A DNA stretch of 32,052 nucleotides from positions 1 to 32,052 of the forward strand of contig NZ_VDFY01000089.1 of the NCBI RefSeq assembly GCF_006228125.1. Direction: 5' to 3'. This DNA is from Micromonospora orduensis. Its GTDB lineage: Bacteria > Actinomycetota > Actinomycetes > Mycobacteriales > Micromonosporaceae. Within the stretch, counting starts at the first letter, position 1. The number at the start of each line of letters is the position of its first letter. This document shows, piece after piece, positions 7,318 to 15,313 of this stretch. Under the pieces are notes generated by a model. That model was not told the origin of the DNA and did not search any database. It saw only the letters and a program-made list of their open reading frames with translations. Both the position numbers and the translations under genes were made by a program.

Positions 7318-8016
7318 ATGGCAGGACGACGCGCCCGTACGGGGCGGGGCTGGGATGCCAGCCCACCCCGTACGGGCGACGCCGCCGATCCGCCGCGTCC
7401 CCGCCGGGGTCGCCGTGACCGCTCCGATGAGGGTGAGGCCGCCGCGCCTTCGGCGCCGCCGCGCGACGAGTCGGAGGTGGCCCGCGAGATATGTCTGCGC
7501 CAGCTCGCCGTTCGACCGCGTACCCGCGCCGAGCTGGCCGGTGCACTGGCCAAGCGGGGCATCTCCGAGCAGGTCTCGGCCGAGGTGCTCGACCGGTACG
7601 ACGAGGTCGGCATCATCGACGACGCGGCGTTCGCCCGCGCCTGGGTGTCCAGCCGGCACTCCGGGCGTGGTCTGGCCCGCCGCGCGCTCGCCAACGAGTT
7701 GCGCCGCAAGGGCGTCGACGGCGAGGTGGCCACCGAGGCGCTCGGCGAGCTGGACGAGGAGACCGAGGCGGAGACCGCCCGTGCCCTGGTGGACCGCAAG
7801 CTGCGTACCGCCCGGGGTGAGCCCGACGCGGTCTTCCGTCGGCTGGTGGGCATGCTGGCCCGCAAGGGTTACCCGCCTGGCGTGGCGATCCGGGCGGTGA
7901 AGGACGCCCTCGCCGCGCAGAGCGCCGAGGCGGCCGAGTTCGCCGAGCAGATCGACGCCGACGCGCTGGCCGACGCCGAGGGCGACCTGGAACGCGACAG
8001 CCGTCCGCTCGACTGA
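7318..8016 (+). CDS. recX: RecA regulator RecX
   Basis: RecX limits RecA filament growth and ATPase activity. 232 residues: an Arg/Pro-rich lead (1-60), then the three-helix RecX repeats seen in CLRQLAVRPRTRAELAGAL, DEVGIIDDAAFARAWVSSR and GMLARKGYPPGVAIRAVKDAL, and an acidic tail. The start is 14 bases after recA, so they are co-transcribed. The ATG at 7318 is used because the next in-frame starts lie inside the family region. The RBS is weak, and a large hairpin covers codons 5-21, which would lower RecX output relative to RecA. Such dampening is known for recA-recX pairs in other bacteria; here it is inferred. Confidence 0.92.
   Translation: MAGRRARTGRGWDASPPRTGDAADPPRPRRGRRDRSDEGEAAAPSAPPRDESEVAREICLRQLAVRPRTRAELAGALAKRGISEQVSAEVLDRYDEVGIIDDAAFARAWVSSRHSGRGLARRALANELRRKGVDGEVATEALGELDEETEAETARALVDRKLRTARGEPDAVFRRLVGMLARKGYPPGVAIRAVKDALAAQSAEAAEFAEQIDADALADAEGDLERDSRPLD
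7332..7378 (+). promoter_or_regulatory. Large hairpin inside the 5' end of recX
   Basis: Perfect 13-bp outer arms (7332-7344 and 7366-7378) continue after a small bulge into a 7-bp inner stem (GGGCTGG 7347-7353, CCAGCCC 7358-7364) with a 4-base loop. About 20 paired bases begin 14 bases after the recX ATG. There is no T-run after it. It may act as a partial terminator or a block to ribosomes that keeps RecX low compared with RecA. Confidence 0.7.
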
Positions 8017-8038
8017 GTGGTGCGGTGGGGATGACCCG

Positions 8039-8289
8039 ATGCTGAAAGCGTGTCTGAACGGCCAGCGCAGCCGAGCTGCCATCAGGCCGTGCCGGTCACC
8101 CCGGCGGAGCTGGCCGCCGACGCGGCCCGCTGCGCCGCGCTGGGCGTCGCGGCCGTGCACGTCCACCCCAGGGACGCGGCCGGCGTCGAGTCGCTGCGCC
8201 CGGCGGTGATCGCCGACGCGCTCACGGCGATCCGTACCGCCCGGCCGGGCCTGCCGGTGGGGGTGAGCACCGGTGCCTGGATACCCGGA
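8039..8289 (+). pseudogene. Decayed BKACE-type (3-keto-5-aminohexanoate cleavage) gene
   Basis: Remnant of a beta-keto acid cleavage enzyme (BKACE/DUF849 family, a zinc-dependent TIM-barrel enzyme normally near 250-300 residues). The ATG at 8039 reads MLKACLNGQRSRAA, the typical family N-terminus. The matching continuation HQAVPVTPAELAADAARC, then AAVHVHPRDAAG, ESLRPAVI and LPVGVSTGAWI is in a different frame (that of 8050), so there is a frameshift near base 8080. The zinc-ligand region HVHPRD is still recognisable. All similarity stops at about 8285, exactly where a 20-bp tandem repeat begins; the rest of the gene is absent. Frameshift plus truncation make it non-functional. It sits 22 bases after recX. 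Confidence 0.85.
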
Positions 8290-8327
8290 TCGAGCACGAT
8301 CTTGGCGGGTCGAGCACGATCTTGGCG
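8290..8327. repeat. Tandem 20-bp repeat (two units)
   Basis: The 18-base sequence TCGAGCACGATCTTGGCG occurs at 8290-8307 and again at 8310-8327, giving a 20-bp period. It lies precisely at the point where the BKACE-like coding similarity ends. It resembles a short interspersed repeat; its reverse strand starts CGCCAAGATC, similar to the CCAAGATC at the border of the 4384-4463 hairpin repeat. Confidence 0.85.
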
Positions 8328-8851
8328 CGGCCCGAGTCCGACGAGGAGCCGGGTGCGCGCGGAGGGGTCGTTGGTGTCACACGTCGGCTGCCTGCGAGAC
8401 TCCACTCCGGCACTGAACAGGCACGACATCCCTGTCGAGGCCGCCGCCTCGCCGCGTTTGTCCCCCGGTGTCCGACCCGGTATCAGCATGGAGTGACGTC
8501 GCAACTTCGCTCCGTTCGGGGGGTTTGATCATGAGTCCTTGACCTGAGCACCCCCGGCGACCTAGCCTCGCCATACAGGCTCACATTGCCCGACCAGCGC
8601 AGGCTAAGCGCACAACATAGATCGCGTAACAGAACAGCATCACTTTGGCCGACTCCACGGCCTTTGGCGGCAGTCCGGACAGGCCGGTCCGGTGCTCCGC
8701 GACAACTGCACCCGGTCGCCGACGATGCCCGAGGGCACCGCCGGCGGAGAGAGCTACCCACGGCCAGCCGCTCCGGTCGGGCGTCCACAGCCGCAGGAGT
8801 GTGCCCGCCGGGCACGGTCGCTGCGGTGGCGAACGTTCAGGGGAGGCGGCC
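8328..8851. other. Non-coding stretch upstream of rny
   Basis: About 520 bases in which no gene is convincing on either strand. Open frames here lack ribosome-binding sites and known motifs. Composition is more mixed than in the flanking genes, in keeping with decayed DNA following the BKACE remnant. It holds one good promoter (8539-8568), which would give a leader of about 275 bases before the small ORF preceding rny. Confidence 0.55.
8539..8568 (+). promoter_or_regulatory. Sigma-A-type promoter, probably for rny
   Basis: TTGACC (8539-8544) and TAGCCT (8563-8568) form a -35/-10 pair with an 18-bp spacer, close to the housekeeping consensus. The next plus-strand genes are the 17-codon ORF at 8852 and rny at 8902, so transcription from here would give a long leader. 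Confidence 0.5.
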
Positions 8852-8905
8852 ATGGCGGGGCGGCGGCACAGGTTCACCGGTAGACCCCACGGGGTCCCGG
8901 CATGA
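8852..8905 (+). CDS. 17-codon upstream ORF overlapping the rny start
   Basis: ATG at 8852 with a strong GGGAGG (8841-8846) 5 bases upstream; it encodes MAGRRHRFTGRPHGVPA and its TGA (8903-8905) overlaps the rny ATG (8902) as ATGA. rny itself has no comparable ribosome-binding site, so ribosomes finishing this ORF may re-start on rny. It contains AGG and AGA, arginine codons that are rare in this DNA, and four other Arg/His codons, which could slow ribosomes. It may be a leader peptide or only a translational-coupling device; no homologue is recognised. Confidence 0.5.
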   Translation: MAGRRHRFTGRPHGVPA

Positions 8906-10668
8906 ACGCCTTCGACGTCGCGCTCCTCGCGGCAGTCCTCATCCTCGCGGCGGTGGTGATCGGGGCGGTGCTCGTCGGCGTCCGGACGCTGCGCCGGATG
9001 GGTTCGGCGCCGGCCCCGGAGGACCCGGCGTTCATCGCCGAGAAGGACCGGCAGGAGCAGTCCCTGGCCGCCCTGCGCAACGCGGCCGACCAGGCGAACA
9101 GCACCATCGACGTGGCGAAGTCCGCCGCGGCCGCGGCGCGTGCCGAGGCGGCGGCGGCGAAGGCCGAGGCGAAGGCGGCCCGGGCCGAGGCCCGGCGGGT
9201 GCTCGACGACGCCCGCGCCGAAGCGGACACGGTGCTGGAACGCGCGCACAAGCAGGCCGAGGCGGACGCCGAGCAGCTCCGCGCCACCGCCCGGCGCAGC
9301 GGCGAGCGGGAGGTCGCGGTGCTGGCCGCCACCACCCGGGAGCAGGCGGCCGAGGTGGAGCGCCGTGCCGCCCGGATGGACGAGCGGGAGCGGCTGCACA
9401 CCGAGGAGGTGGAGCGCTTCGCCGAGCGGGAGCGGCAGCTCACCGAGGCGCGGGCCGCGCTCGCCGCCCGGGAGTCCGCGCTCGCCCAGCGGGAGGCCGA
9501 GCTGGCCGAGGTGGAGGAGCTGCGCCGCCGGGAGCTGGAACGGGTCGCCGGCCTCACCGCCGACGCGGCCCGGCTGGAGCTGATCGAGGCGATCGAGACG
9601 CAGGCCAAGCGGGAGGCCGCGCTCCTGGTGCGCGACATCGAGGCCGACGCGCGCGGCACCGCCGAGCAGCGGGCCCGGCACATCGTGGTGGACGCCATCC
9701 AGCGGGTGGCCAGCGAGCAGACCGCGGAGAGCGTGGTCAGCGTCCTGCACCTGCCCGGTGACGAGATGAAGGGCCGGATCATCGGCCGGGAGGGGCGCAA
9801 CATCCGCGCCTTCGAGTCGGTGACCGGGGTCAACCTGATCATCGACGACACCCCGGAGGCGGTGCTGCTCTCCTGCTTCGACCCGGTCCGCCGTGAGGTG
9901 GGCCGGCTCACCCTGGAGAAGCTGGTGCTGGACGGACGGATCCACCCGCACCGCATCGAGGAGGTCTACGACCTGGCCCGCCAGGAGGTCGAGCAGCTCT
10001 GCCTGCGCGCCGCCGAGGACGCCCTGGTCGAGGTCGGCATCACCGAGATCCATCCGGAGCTGATCACCCTGCTGGGCCGGCTGCGCTACCGCACGTCGTA
10101 CGGGCAGAACGTGCTCAAGCACCTCGTGGAAACCGCGCACATCGCCGGCATCATGGCCGCCGAGCTGCGACTGGACGTACCCATCATCAAGCGGTCGGCG
10201 TTCCTGCACGACATCGGCAAGGCCCTCACCCACGAGGTGGAGGGCAGCCACGCCATCATCGGCGCCGACCTGGCCCGCAAGTACGGCGAGCACGAGGACG
10301 TGGTGCACGCCATCGAGGCGCACCACAACGAGGTGCCGCCGCAGACCATCGAGGCCGTGCTCACCCAGGCGTCCGATGCCTGCTCCGGCGGCCGGCCGGG
10401 CGCGCGGCGCGAAAGCCTGGAGGCGTACGTCAAGCGGCTGGAGCGGATCGAGGAGATCGCGGCCGGCAAGCTCGGCGTGGACAAGGTCTTCGCCATGCAG
10501 GCCGGCCGGGAGATCCGGGTGATGGTCAAGCCCGACGACGTGGACGACATCGGGGCGGCGGTGCTGGCCCGCGACGTGGCCAAGCAGATCGAGGAGGAGC
10601 TGACCTACCCGGGTCAGATCCGGGTGACGGTGGTCCGCGAGTCCCGGGTCACCGAGATCGCCCGCTGA
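8902..10668 (+). CDS. rny: Ribonuclease Y
   Basis: Membrane-anchored endoribonuclease that starts mRNA decay. 588 residues. Order: N-terminal transmembrane helix (about 6-27), a long Ala/Glu/Arg-rich coiled coil (about 45-260), a KH RNA-binding domain around GRIIGREGRNIRAFE (about 290-305), and a metal-dependent HD domain with the HD pair H436-D437 in FLHDIGKALTHEVEG, then ASDACSGGRPGARRE, a strong family signature. Length is typical of extended actinobacterial members. The ATG overlaps the stop of a 17-codon ORF that has the better RBS. Downstream, a 21-bp perfect stem ends the transcript against convergent gluD. Confidence 0.95.
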   Translation: MNAFDVALLAAVLILAAVVIGAVLVGVRTLRRMGSAPAPEDPAFIAEKDRQEQSLAALRNAADQANSTIDVAKSAAAAARAEAAAAKAEAKAARAEARRVLDDARAEADTVLERAHKQAEADAEQLRATARRSGEREVAVLAATTREQAAEVERRAARMDERERLHTEEVERFAERERQLTEARAALAARESALAQREAELAEVEELRRRELERVAGLTADAARLELIEAIETQAKREAALLVRDIEADARGTAEQRARHIVVDAIQRVASEQTAESVVSVLHLPGDEMKGRIIGREGRNIRAFESVTGVNLIIDDTPEAVLLSCFDPVRREVGRLTLEKLVLDGRIHPHRIEEVYDLARQEVEQLCLRAAEDALVEVGITEIHPELITLLGRLRYRTSYGQNVLKHLVETAHIAGIMAAELRLDVPIIKRSAFLHDIGKALTHEVEGSHAIIGADLARKYGEHEDVVHAIEAHHNEVPPQTIEAVLTQASDACSGGRPGARRESLEAYVKRLERIEEIAAGKLGVDKVFAMQAGREIRVMVKPDDVDDIGAAVLARDVAKQIEEELTYPGQIRVTVVRESRVTEIAR

Positions 10669-10674
10669 CCCACG

Positions 10675-10719
10675 AACAGACGACGGGCGGGTGGCATCGC
10701 CACCCGCCCGTCGTCTGTT
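10675..10719. terminator. Bidirectional terminator between rny and gluD
   Basis: Perfect 21-bp stem: 10675-10695 pairs with 10699-10719 around a 3-base ATC loop. It begins 7 bases after the rny stop and ends 11 bases before the gluD stop, between convergent genes. There is no long U-tract, as is usual for actinobacterial terminators. Confidence 0.9.
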
Positions 10720-10729
10720 GCGGTTCCGG

Positions 10730-11611
10730 TCAGATCATCCGCGCGGCGTCCTCGCCGGCGTCCTGGGCGGGCAGCACCTTCGCGGCGGTGCGCGGGGTGC
10801 GGCCCATCCGCTTCTGCAACCACCAGGCCAGCACCGACAGCGCGCCGCAGATGGCGATGTAGATCGCCGCCACGATCAGGTACGTCGGCACGTACGGCAG
10901 CCCGAACGGCAACCGGCCGCCGATCTGCTTACCGACGAAGAGCAGCTCGGGGTACGTGATGATGAAGCCCAGCGCGGTGTCCTTGAGCAGCACGACGAGC
11001 TGGCTGACGATCGCCGGGAGCATCGACCGGACCGCCTGCGGCAGCAGGATCAGCCGCAGCACCTGGTTCTTGCGCATGCCTATCGCGTACGCGCCCTCGG
11101 TCTGCCCGTACGGCACCGCGTTGATGCCGGCCCGGAAGATCTCCGCGAGCACCGAGCCGTTGTAGAGCATCAGCCCGATGACCAGCGCCCACAGCTTGTC
11201 GATCGACCAGCCGTACTGCAACGGCACGTAGTAGCCGAAGAAGATCAGGATCAGCAGGGGGATGGCCCGGAACAGCTCGACCACGAACGTCGCCGGGGTC
11301 CGCAGGATCCACTTGTCGCTCAGTCGGGCGCTGGCGAACACCGCGCCGAACAGCAGCGCCAGGACCGCGGCGATGCCGGCGGCCTTCAGCGTCGCCCACA
11401 GGCCGCCGAGCAGTTCGCGTTGCACCGAGGCGTACTGGAACTGCTCCCACTTGCGGGCCTCGAACTGGCCGGTGTCGGCGAACTTGTAGCCGATGAAGGC
11501 GAGCAGGGCGATGATGCCGGCCGTGGAGACGACACCCAGGATCGCGTTGCGCCGCTTGGCGCGGGGACCGGGCAGGTCGTAGAGGATCGACGCCTGGCTC
11601 AACTCAGCCAC
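10730..11611 (-). CDS. gluD: Glutamate-type ABC transporter permease GluD
   Basis: Second membrane subunit of a polar amino-acid (HAAT family) importer, 293 residues from the GTG at 11611. It shows several membrane helices and the permease EAA loop (EGAYAIGMRKNQVLRLILLP) that contacts the ATPase. The C-terminal tail is hydrophilic. The start is uncertain: the GTG has AAGG almost touching it, while a TTG at 11602 (then SQASILYDLPGP) has AAGG at a good 9-base spacing and gives an N-terminus more like relatives. It follows gluC by about 35 bases in a four-gene operon transcribed leftward and ends at the terminator shared with rny. Confidence 0.9.
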   Translation of the reverse strand: MAELSQASILYDLPGPRAKRRNAILGVVSTAGIIALLAFIGYKFADTGQFEARKWEQFQYASVQRELLGGLWATLKAAGIAAVLALLFGAVFASARLSDKWILRTPATFVVELFRAIPLLILIFFGYYVPLQYGWSIDKLWALVIGLMLYNGSVLAEIFRAGINAVPYGQTEGAYAIGMRKNQVLRLILLPQAVRSMLPAIVSQLVVLLKDTALGFIITYPELLFVGKQIGGRLPFGLPYVPTYLIVAAIYIAICGALSVLAWWLQKRMGRTPRTAAKVLPAQDAGEDAARMI

Positions 11612-11645
11612 CCTTCGTTCGCGGCCGTGCGGCTCGCCAGCCCGC

Positions 11646-12302
11646 TCATCGGGCCACTCTCCACTTGCGCTCCAGGAAGCGCTGCAACGCCACAAGCGGC
11701 AGGATCAGGATCAGGAAGCCGATGGTGATCCAGAGCAGCACGGCGAACTGCGGCTCGCCCCGCTCGGCCATGTACGCGGGGATCGCGCCGGCCTCCAGCA
11801 CCGAGAAACCGGCGGCGATTGTGGTGTTCTTCAGCATCGCGATGAAGACGCTCATCATCGGCGGGACCATCGCCCGCAGCGCCTGCGGAAGCACGATGAG
11901 CGTGAGCACCTGACCGAAGGTCATGCCCAGGGCGCGGGCCGCCTCCGCCTGCCCGGCGGCGACCGTGTTGACGCCGGAGCGGATCACCTCGCACACGAAC
12001 GCCGACGTGTAGACGGTCAGCGCGATGGCGGCGCTGGCGAAGTAGTCGATGTTGACGTCCAGCTTCGGCACCGCGAACACGAGGAACGCGAAGACCAACG
12101 TCAGGGGGGTGTTGCGCACCAGGTTGACGTACGTGGCGCCGAACGACCGCAGCGCCGGCACGGGGGAGACCCGCATCGCGCCGAGCAGCGTGCCGAGGAC
12201 GAGGCTGCCGACCGCGGCGATCAGGAAAAGTTTGACGGTGTTGGTGAACCCGTCAACGAACAGTTGCCCGTTGTCCGTCAGTACGCGGAAGAACTCGCCC
12301 AT
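11646..12302 (-). CDS. gluC: Glutamate-type ABC transporter permease GluC
   Basis: First membrane subunit of the same importer, 218 residues, beginning MGEFFRVLTDNGQLFVDG, with about five membrane helices and the conserved EAA loop (GQAEAARALGMTFGQVLTLIVLP). RNTPLTLVFAF is typical of HisM/GlnP-like permeases. GAGCGAGG lies before the ATG. It sits between gluB and gluD; the gap to gluB carries a strong hairpin that may set lower permease expression. GluC and GluD form the channel, energised by GluA. Confidence 0.93.
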   Translation of the reverse strand: MGEFFRVLTDNGQLFVDGFTNTVKLFLIAAVGSLVLGTLLGAMRVSPVPALRSFGATYVNLVRNTPLTLVFAFLVFAVPKLDVNIDYFASAAIALTVYTSAFVCEVIRSGVNTVAAGQAEAARALGMTFGQVLTLIVLPQALRAMVPPMMSVFIAMLKNTTIAAGFSVLEAGAIPAYMAERGEPQFAVLLWITIGFLILILPLVALQRFLERKWRVAR

Positions 12303-12325
12303 GCCTCGCTCTCAGTCCTCGGACG

Positions 12326-12358
12326 GGCGCCGGACGGGGACGAACCCCGCCCGGCGCC
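12326..12358 (-). promoter_or_regulatory. Hairpin between gluB and gluC
   Basis: 14-base arms (12326-12339 and 12345-12358) pair with a single A-C mismatch around a 5-base loop. It lies in the 79-bp gap between the binding-protein gene and the first permease gene. Such stems in transporter operons are known to protect upstream mRNA or partly stop transcription, giving more binding protein than permease; that role is inferred here. Confidence 0.7.
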
Positions 12359-12381
12359 GCAACTCGTGTCGAGCCGGTCGG

Positions 12382-13317
12382 TCAGTACCGCTCGAGGGTG
12401 GGCGGGGTGCCCGCCGAGCCGGACAGGCCGAGCGTGCCGTCGTAGATCTTCTGCCAGGTGCCGTTGCCGAACGACGCCTCGATCTGGTTGTTGACGTAGT
12501 CGCGCAGCGCCTTGTCGTCCTTCGGCAGGCCGATGCCGTACTTCTCGGTGCTGAACGGCTGGCCGACCACCTTGAGCTCACCCGGGCTCTGCGCCGCGTA
12601 GCCCTTGAGGATCGCGTCGTCGGTGGTGACGGCGTCGACCTTCTTGTCGAGCAGCTGCGAGACGCACTCCGAGTAGGTCTTGAACTCGACGATGTTGTCG
12701 GGCTCGGTCAGGCCCTCGTCGCGGACCCTCTGGATCGGCGTCGAGCCGGTGGCCGAGCACACCTTCTTGCCCTTGAGGGTGTCCTTGCCGGTGATCGACG
12801 TCTCGTCCTTGCGGACCAGCAGGTCCTGACCGGCGACGAAGTACGGGCCGGCGAAGGAGATGTCGTTCTTGCGCTTGTCGGTGATCGAGTAGGTGCCGAC
12901 GTAGTAGTCGACCTCACCACCCTTGATCGCGGTCTCCCGGTTGGCCGACGCGATCTCCTTGTACTCGATCTTCGCCGGGTCGATGCCGAGGGTGCTGGCA
13001 ACGTACTGGGCGATCTCGATGTCGAAGCCGCACCGCTTGCCCTGGGCGTCCTTGTAGCCGAGGTTCGGCTGGTCGAACTTGACCCCGACGGAGACCTTGC
13101 CGGCCGCCTTGATCTTCTCGAAGGTCGGACTGCCGGCGATGGCCGCGTCCGTCTTCGGGGTGAAGGTCGCGCCGGAGCTCTTGCAGGTGTCGGACTGGGC
13201 GGCGCCGGAGGCGTTGCCGCCCGCGCTCGGGGTCGGCTCGCCCTCCTTGCCGCAGGCCGCGGCCGACAGGGCGAGGGACGCCATCATGGCGACCGCCGCC
13301 ACGCGCTTCATACGCAT
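12382..13317 (-). CDS. gluB: Glutamate-binding lipoprotein GluB
   Basis: Extracellular solute-binding lipoprotein of family 3 (SBP_bac_3), 311 residues. A signal peptide MRMKRVAAVAMMASLAL leads to lipobox SAAAC with acylated Cys22. The mature part shows the family features KVSVGVKFDQPNLGYKD, GFDIEIAQYVASTLGI, DYYVGTYSITDKRKNDISFAGPY (read in pieces) and the C-terminal YGIGLPKDD. AAGGAG precedes the ATG at 13317 by about 7 bases. It binds glutamate or a related amino acid and delivers it to GluCD. Residues binding the side chain cannot be assigned with certainty. It is second in the operon after gluA. Confidence 0.93.
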   Translation of the reverse strand: MRMKRVAAVAMMASLALSAAACGKEGEPTPSAGGNASGAAQSDTCKSSGATFTPKTDAAIAGSPTFEKIKAAGKVSVGVKFDQPNLGYKDAQGKRCGFDIEIAQYVASTLGIDPAKIEYKEIASANRETAIKGGEVDYYVGTYSITDKRKNDISFAGPYFVAGQDLLVRKDETSITGKDTLKGKKVCSATGSTPIQRVRDEGLTEPDNIVEFKTYSECVSQLLDKKVDAVTTDDAILKGYAAQSPGELKVVGQPFSTEKYGIGLPKDDKALRDYVNNQIEASFGNGTWQKIYDGTLGLSGSAGTPPTLERY

Positions 13318-13373
13318 ACTCTTCTCCTTCTTCGACGAGCCCGCCGGTGGTCGGCGCGCTCCACTACGAACGC

Positions 13374-14129
13374 CTAGTGCGTGAGGATTTTGGAGAGGAA
13401 GTCCTTCGCCCGGTCGCTGCGCGGGTTCTCGAAGAACTCCGCCGGGGAGGCGTCCTCGACGAGCTTGCCGTCGGCCATGAAGATGACCCGGTTGGCGGCG
13501 TGCCGGGCGAAGCCCATCTCGTGGGTCACCACGACCATCGTCATGCCGTCGCGGGCCAGCGCGGTCATCACGTCCAGCACCTCGCCGACCATCTCCGGGT
13601 CCAGGGCGCTGGTGGGCTCGTCGAAGAGCATGGCCTTGGGCTGCATGGCCAGCGCGCGGGCGATGGCCGCCCGCTGCTGCTGGCCGCCGGAGAGCTGGGC
13701 GGGGAACTTGTCCGCCTGGTTGGCGATGCCGACCCGGTCGAGCAGGGCCAGGCCGCGCTCGCGGGCGGCGGCCGGCTTCTCCTTGCGGACCTTCACGGGG
13801 CCGAGAGTGACGTTCTCGAGGATGGTCTTGTGCGCGAAGAGGTTGAAGGACTGGAACACCATGCCCACCTCGCTGCGCAGCTTGGCGAGCGGCTTGCCCT
13901 CGGCCGGCAGTGGCTGCCCGTCGAAGGTGATGGTGCCGGAGTTGATCGGTTCCAGTCGGTTGATGGCGCGGCACAGCGTCGACTTGCCGGAGCCGGACGG
14001 GCCGATCACCACGACCACCTCGCCCCGACCCACCGACAGTGAGACGTCGTCCAGCACGTGCAGCGGTCCGAACCACTTGTTGACCGCGTCCAGCACGATG
14101 AGCGGTTCGCCCGTCGTCACGTCGTTCAC
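13374..14129 (-). CDS. gluA: Glutamate-type ABC transporter ATPase GluA
   Basis: Cytoplasmic ATPase of the importer, 251 residues. Walker [10 protein letters not shown] (43-51), Q-loop in MVFQSFNLF, signature LSGGQQQR, Walker [13 protein letters not shown] and switch His in [10 protein letters not shown] are all intact. GTG at 14129 is chosen as start (AGGGA just upstream); GTG at 14120 is an alternative that would drop three residues. It is the first gene of gluABCD, transcribed leftward and divergent from selD, with a candidate promoter at 14178-14208. Confidence 0.94.
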   Translation of the reverse strand: MNDVTTGEPLIVLDAVNKWFGPLHVLDDVSLSVGRGEVVVVIGPSGSGKSTLCRAINRLEPINSGTITFDGQPLPAEGKPLAKLRSEVGMVFQSFNLFAHKTILENVTLGPVKVRKEKPAAARERGLALLDRVGIANQADKFPAQLSGGQQQRAAIARALAMQPKAMLFDEPTSALDPEMVGEVLDVMTALARDGMTMVVVTHEMGFARHAANRVIFMADGKLVEDASPAEFFENPRSDRAKDFLSKILTH

Positions 14130-14177
14130 CGTCCCTGTCGTCTCCCGGAGCGGGGTCGGTTGACCCCCGGTGCGGCC

Positions 14178-14208
14178 ACTGTAGGCGGCGTGATGTGGCA
14201 GAACGCAA
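14178..14208 (-). promoter_or_regulatory. Candidate promoter for gluABCD
   Basis: On the minus strand, TTGCGT (14208-14203) and TACAGT (14183-14178) are separated by 19 bp and lie about 50 bases before the gluA GTG. The -10 fits TANNNT; the spacer is slightly long. Confidence 0.45.
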
Positions 14209-14323
14209 CCCAGCGGGTCACGGAGCGGTAACACCGGTCACGATCGTTGTCGGTCGTCCGATTCCGCTGACCGTGCGAGGCGCAACGGTGGCGGGACGCC
14301 CCCGTTGTCGAGATCATGGGGGG

Positions 14324-15313
14324 ATGACCGATCGGGTACGGCTGACCGCGTACGCCCGCGGTGGTGGGTGCGCCTGCAAGATCCCGCCGGGCGAGCTGGA
14401 GATCATGGTGGCCGGTCTCGGCCCGGCGACCGGCACCGCCGAGCTGCTGGTCGGGTTGGACCACGGCGACGACGCGGCAGTGGTGCGCCTGGACGAGCGG
14501 ACCGGCCTGGTCAGCACCGCCGACTTCTTCACCCCGGTCGTCGACGACGCGTACGACTGGGGCCGGATCGCCGCGGCCAACGCGCTCTCCGACGTGTACG
14601 CGATGGGCGGCACCCCGCTTGTCGCGCTCAACCTGCTCTGCTGGCCGCGCGACGTCCTGCCGTTGGAGTTGGCCCGCGAGGTGCTGCGTGGCGGTCAGGA
14701 CGTGGCCCGTACGGCCGGTTGCCACCTGGCCGGCGGGCACAGCGTGGACGACGAGGGCCCCAAGTACGGGCTGGCGGTGACCGGCACCGTCCGCCCCGAG
14801 GAGCTGATCACTCTCGACGCCGGTCGGGCCGGGCTGCCGCTGTCGTTGACCAAGCCGCTCGGTGTGGGCGTGCTGAACACCCGGCACAAGGCCACCGGTG
14901 AGAGCTTCCCGGAGGCGGTCGCCACGATGAGCGCGCTCAACTCCGACGCCGCCCGCGCGGCGGTCGCCGCCGGCATCCGGTGCGGCACCGACGTGACCGG
15001 GTTCGGGCTGCTCGGGCACGCGTCGAAGCTGGCCCGCGCCAGCCAGCTCACGGTGGCCATCGACACCGCACGGGTGCCCTATCTGGCGGGCGCCCGGGAG
15101 GCGCTGCGCGACGGGTACGTCAGCGGCGGCAGCCGGCGCAACCTGGACTGGGTGACCCCGTGGACCGACTTCGGAGCGGCGGACGAGGCTGAACGGTTGC
15201 TGCTGGCCGACGCCCAGACCTCCGGTGGCCTGCTGGTCGCCGGTGAGGTGCCGGGCGCTCCCGTGGTGGGCGAGTTGCTGCCCCGGAGCGAGCACCTCGT
15301 CGTCCTGCGCTGA
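14324..15313 (+). CDS. selD: Selenide, water dikinase (selenophosphate synthetase)
   Basis: Makes monoselenophosphate from selenide and ATP, the selenium donor for selenocysteine and selenouridine. 329 residues, AIRS-like fold. The N-terminal catalytic motif is GGGCACK: C16 is at the catalytic Cys/Sec position and K19 is the ATP-site lysine. Further family sequence includes TADFFTPVVDDAYDWGRIAAANALSD (in pieces), ALNLLCWP, GGHSVDDEGPKYGLAVTG, TKPLGVGVL and TDVTGFGLLGHASKLA. The start is ATG 14324 within a G-rich stretch. No other sel gene and no tRNA-Sec is in the window, so its partners must lie elsewhere. It is divergent from gluA. Confidence 0.96.
   Translation: MTDRVRLTAYARGGGCACKIPPGELEIMVAGLGPATGTAELLVGLDHGDDAAVVRLDERTGLVSTADFFTPVVDDAYDWGRIAAANALSDVYAMGGTPLVALNLLCWPRDVLPLELAREVLRGGQDVARTAGCHLAGGHSVDDEGPKYGLAVTGTVRPEELITLDAGRAGLPLSLTKPLGVGVLNTRHKATGESFPEAVATMSALNSDAARAAVAAGIRCGTDVTGFGLLGHASKLARASQLTVAIDTARVPYLAGAREALRDGYVSGGSRRNLDWVTPWTDFGAADEAERLLLADAQTSGGLLVAGEVPGAPVVGELLPRSEHLVVLR

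Noticed and set aside
8290..8327. CRISPR array
   Set aside because: Only two 18-base copies separated by 2 bases; no spacers and no cas genes.
8050..8496. Intact 148-residue gene from GTG 8050
   Set aside because: It contains only the N-terminal part of a BKACE enzyme in the wrong frame for its true start, then reads through a tandem repeat and unrelated DNA.
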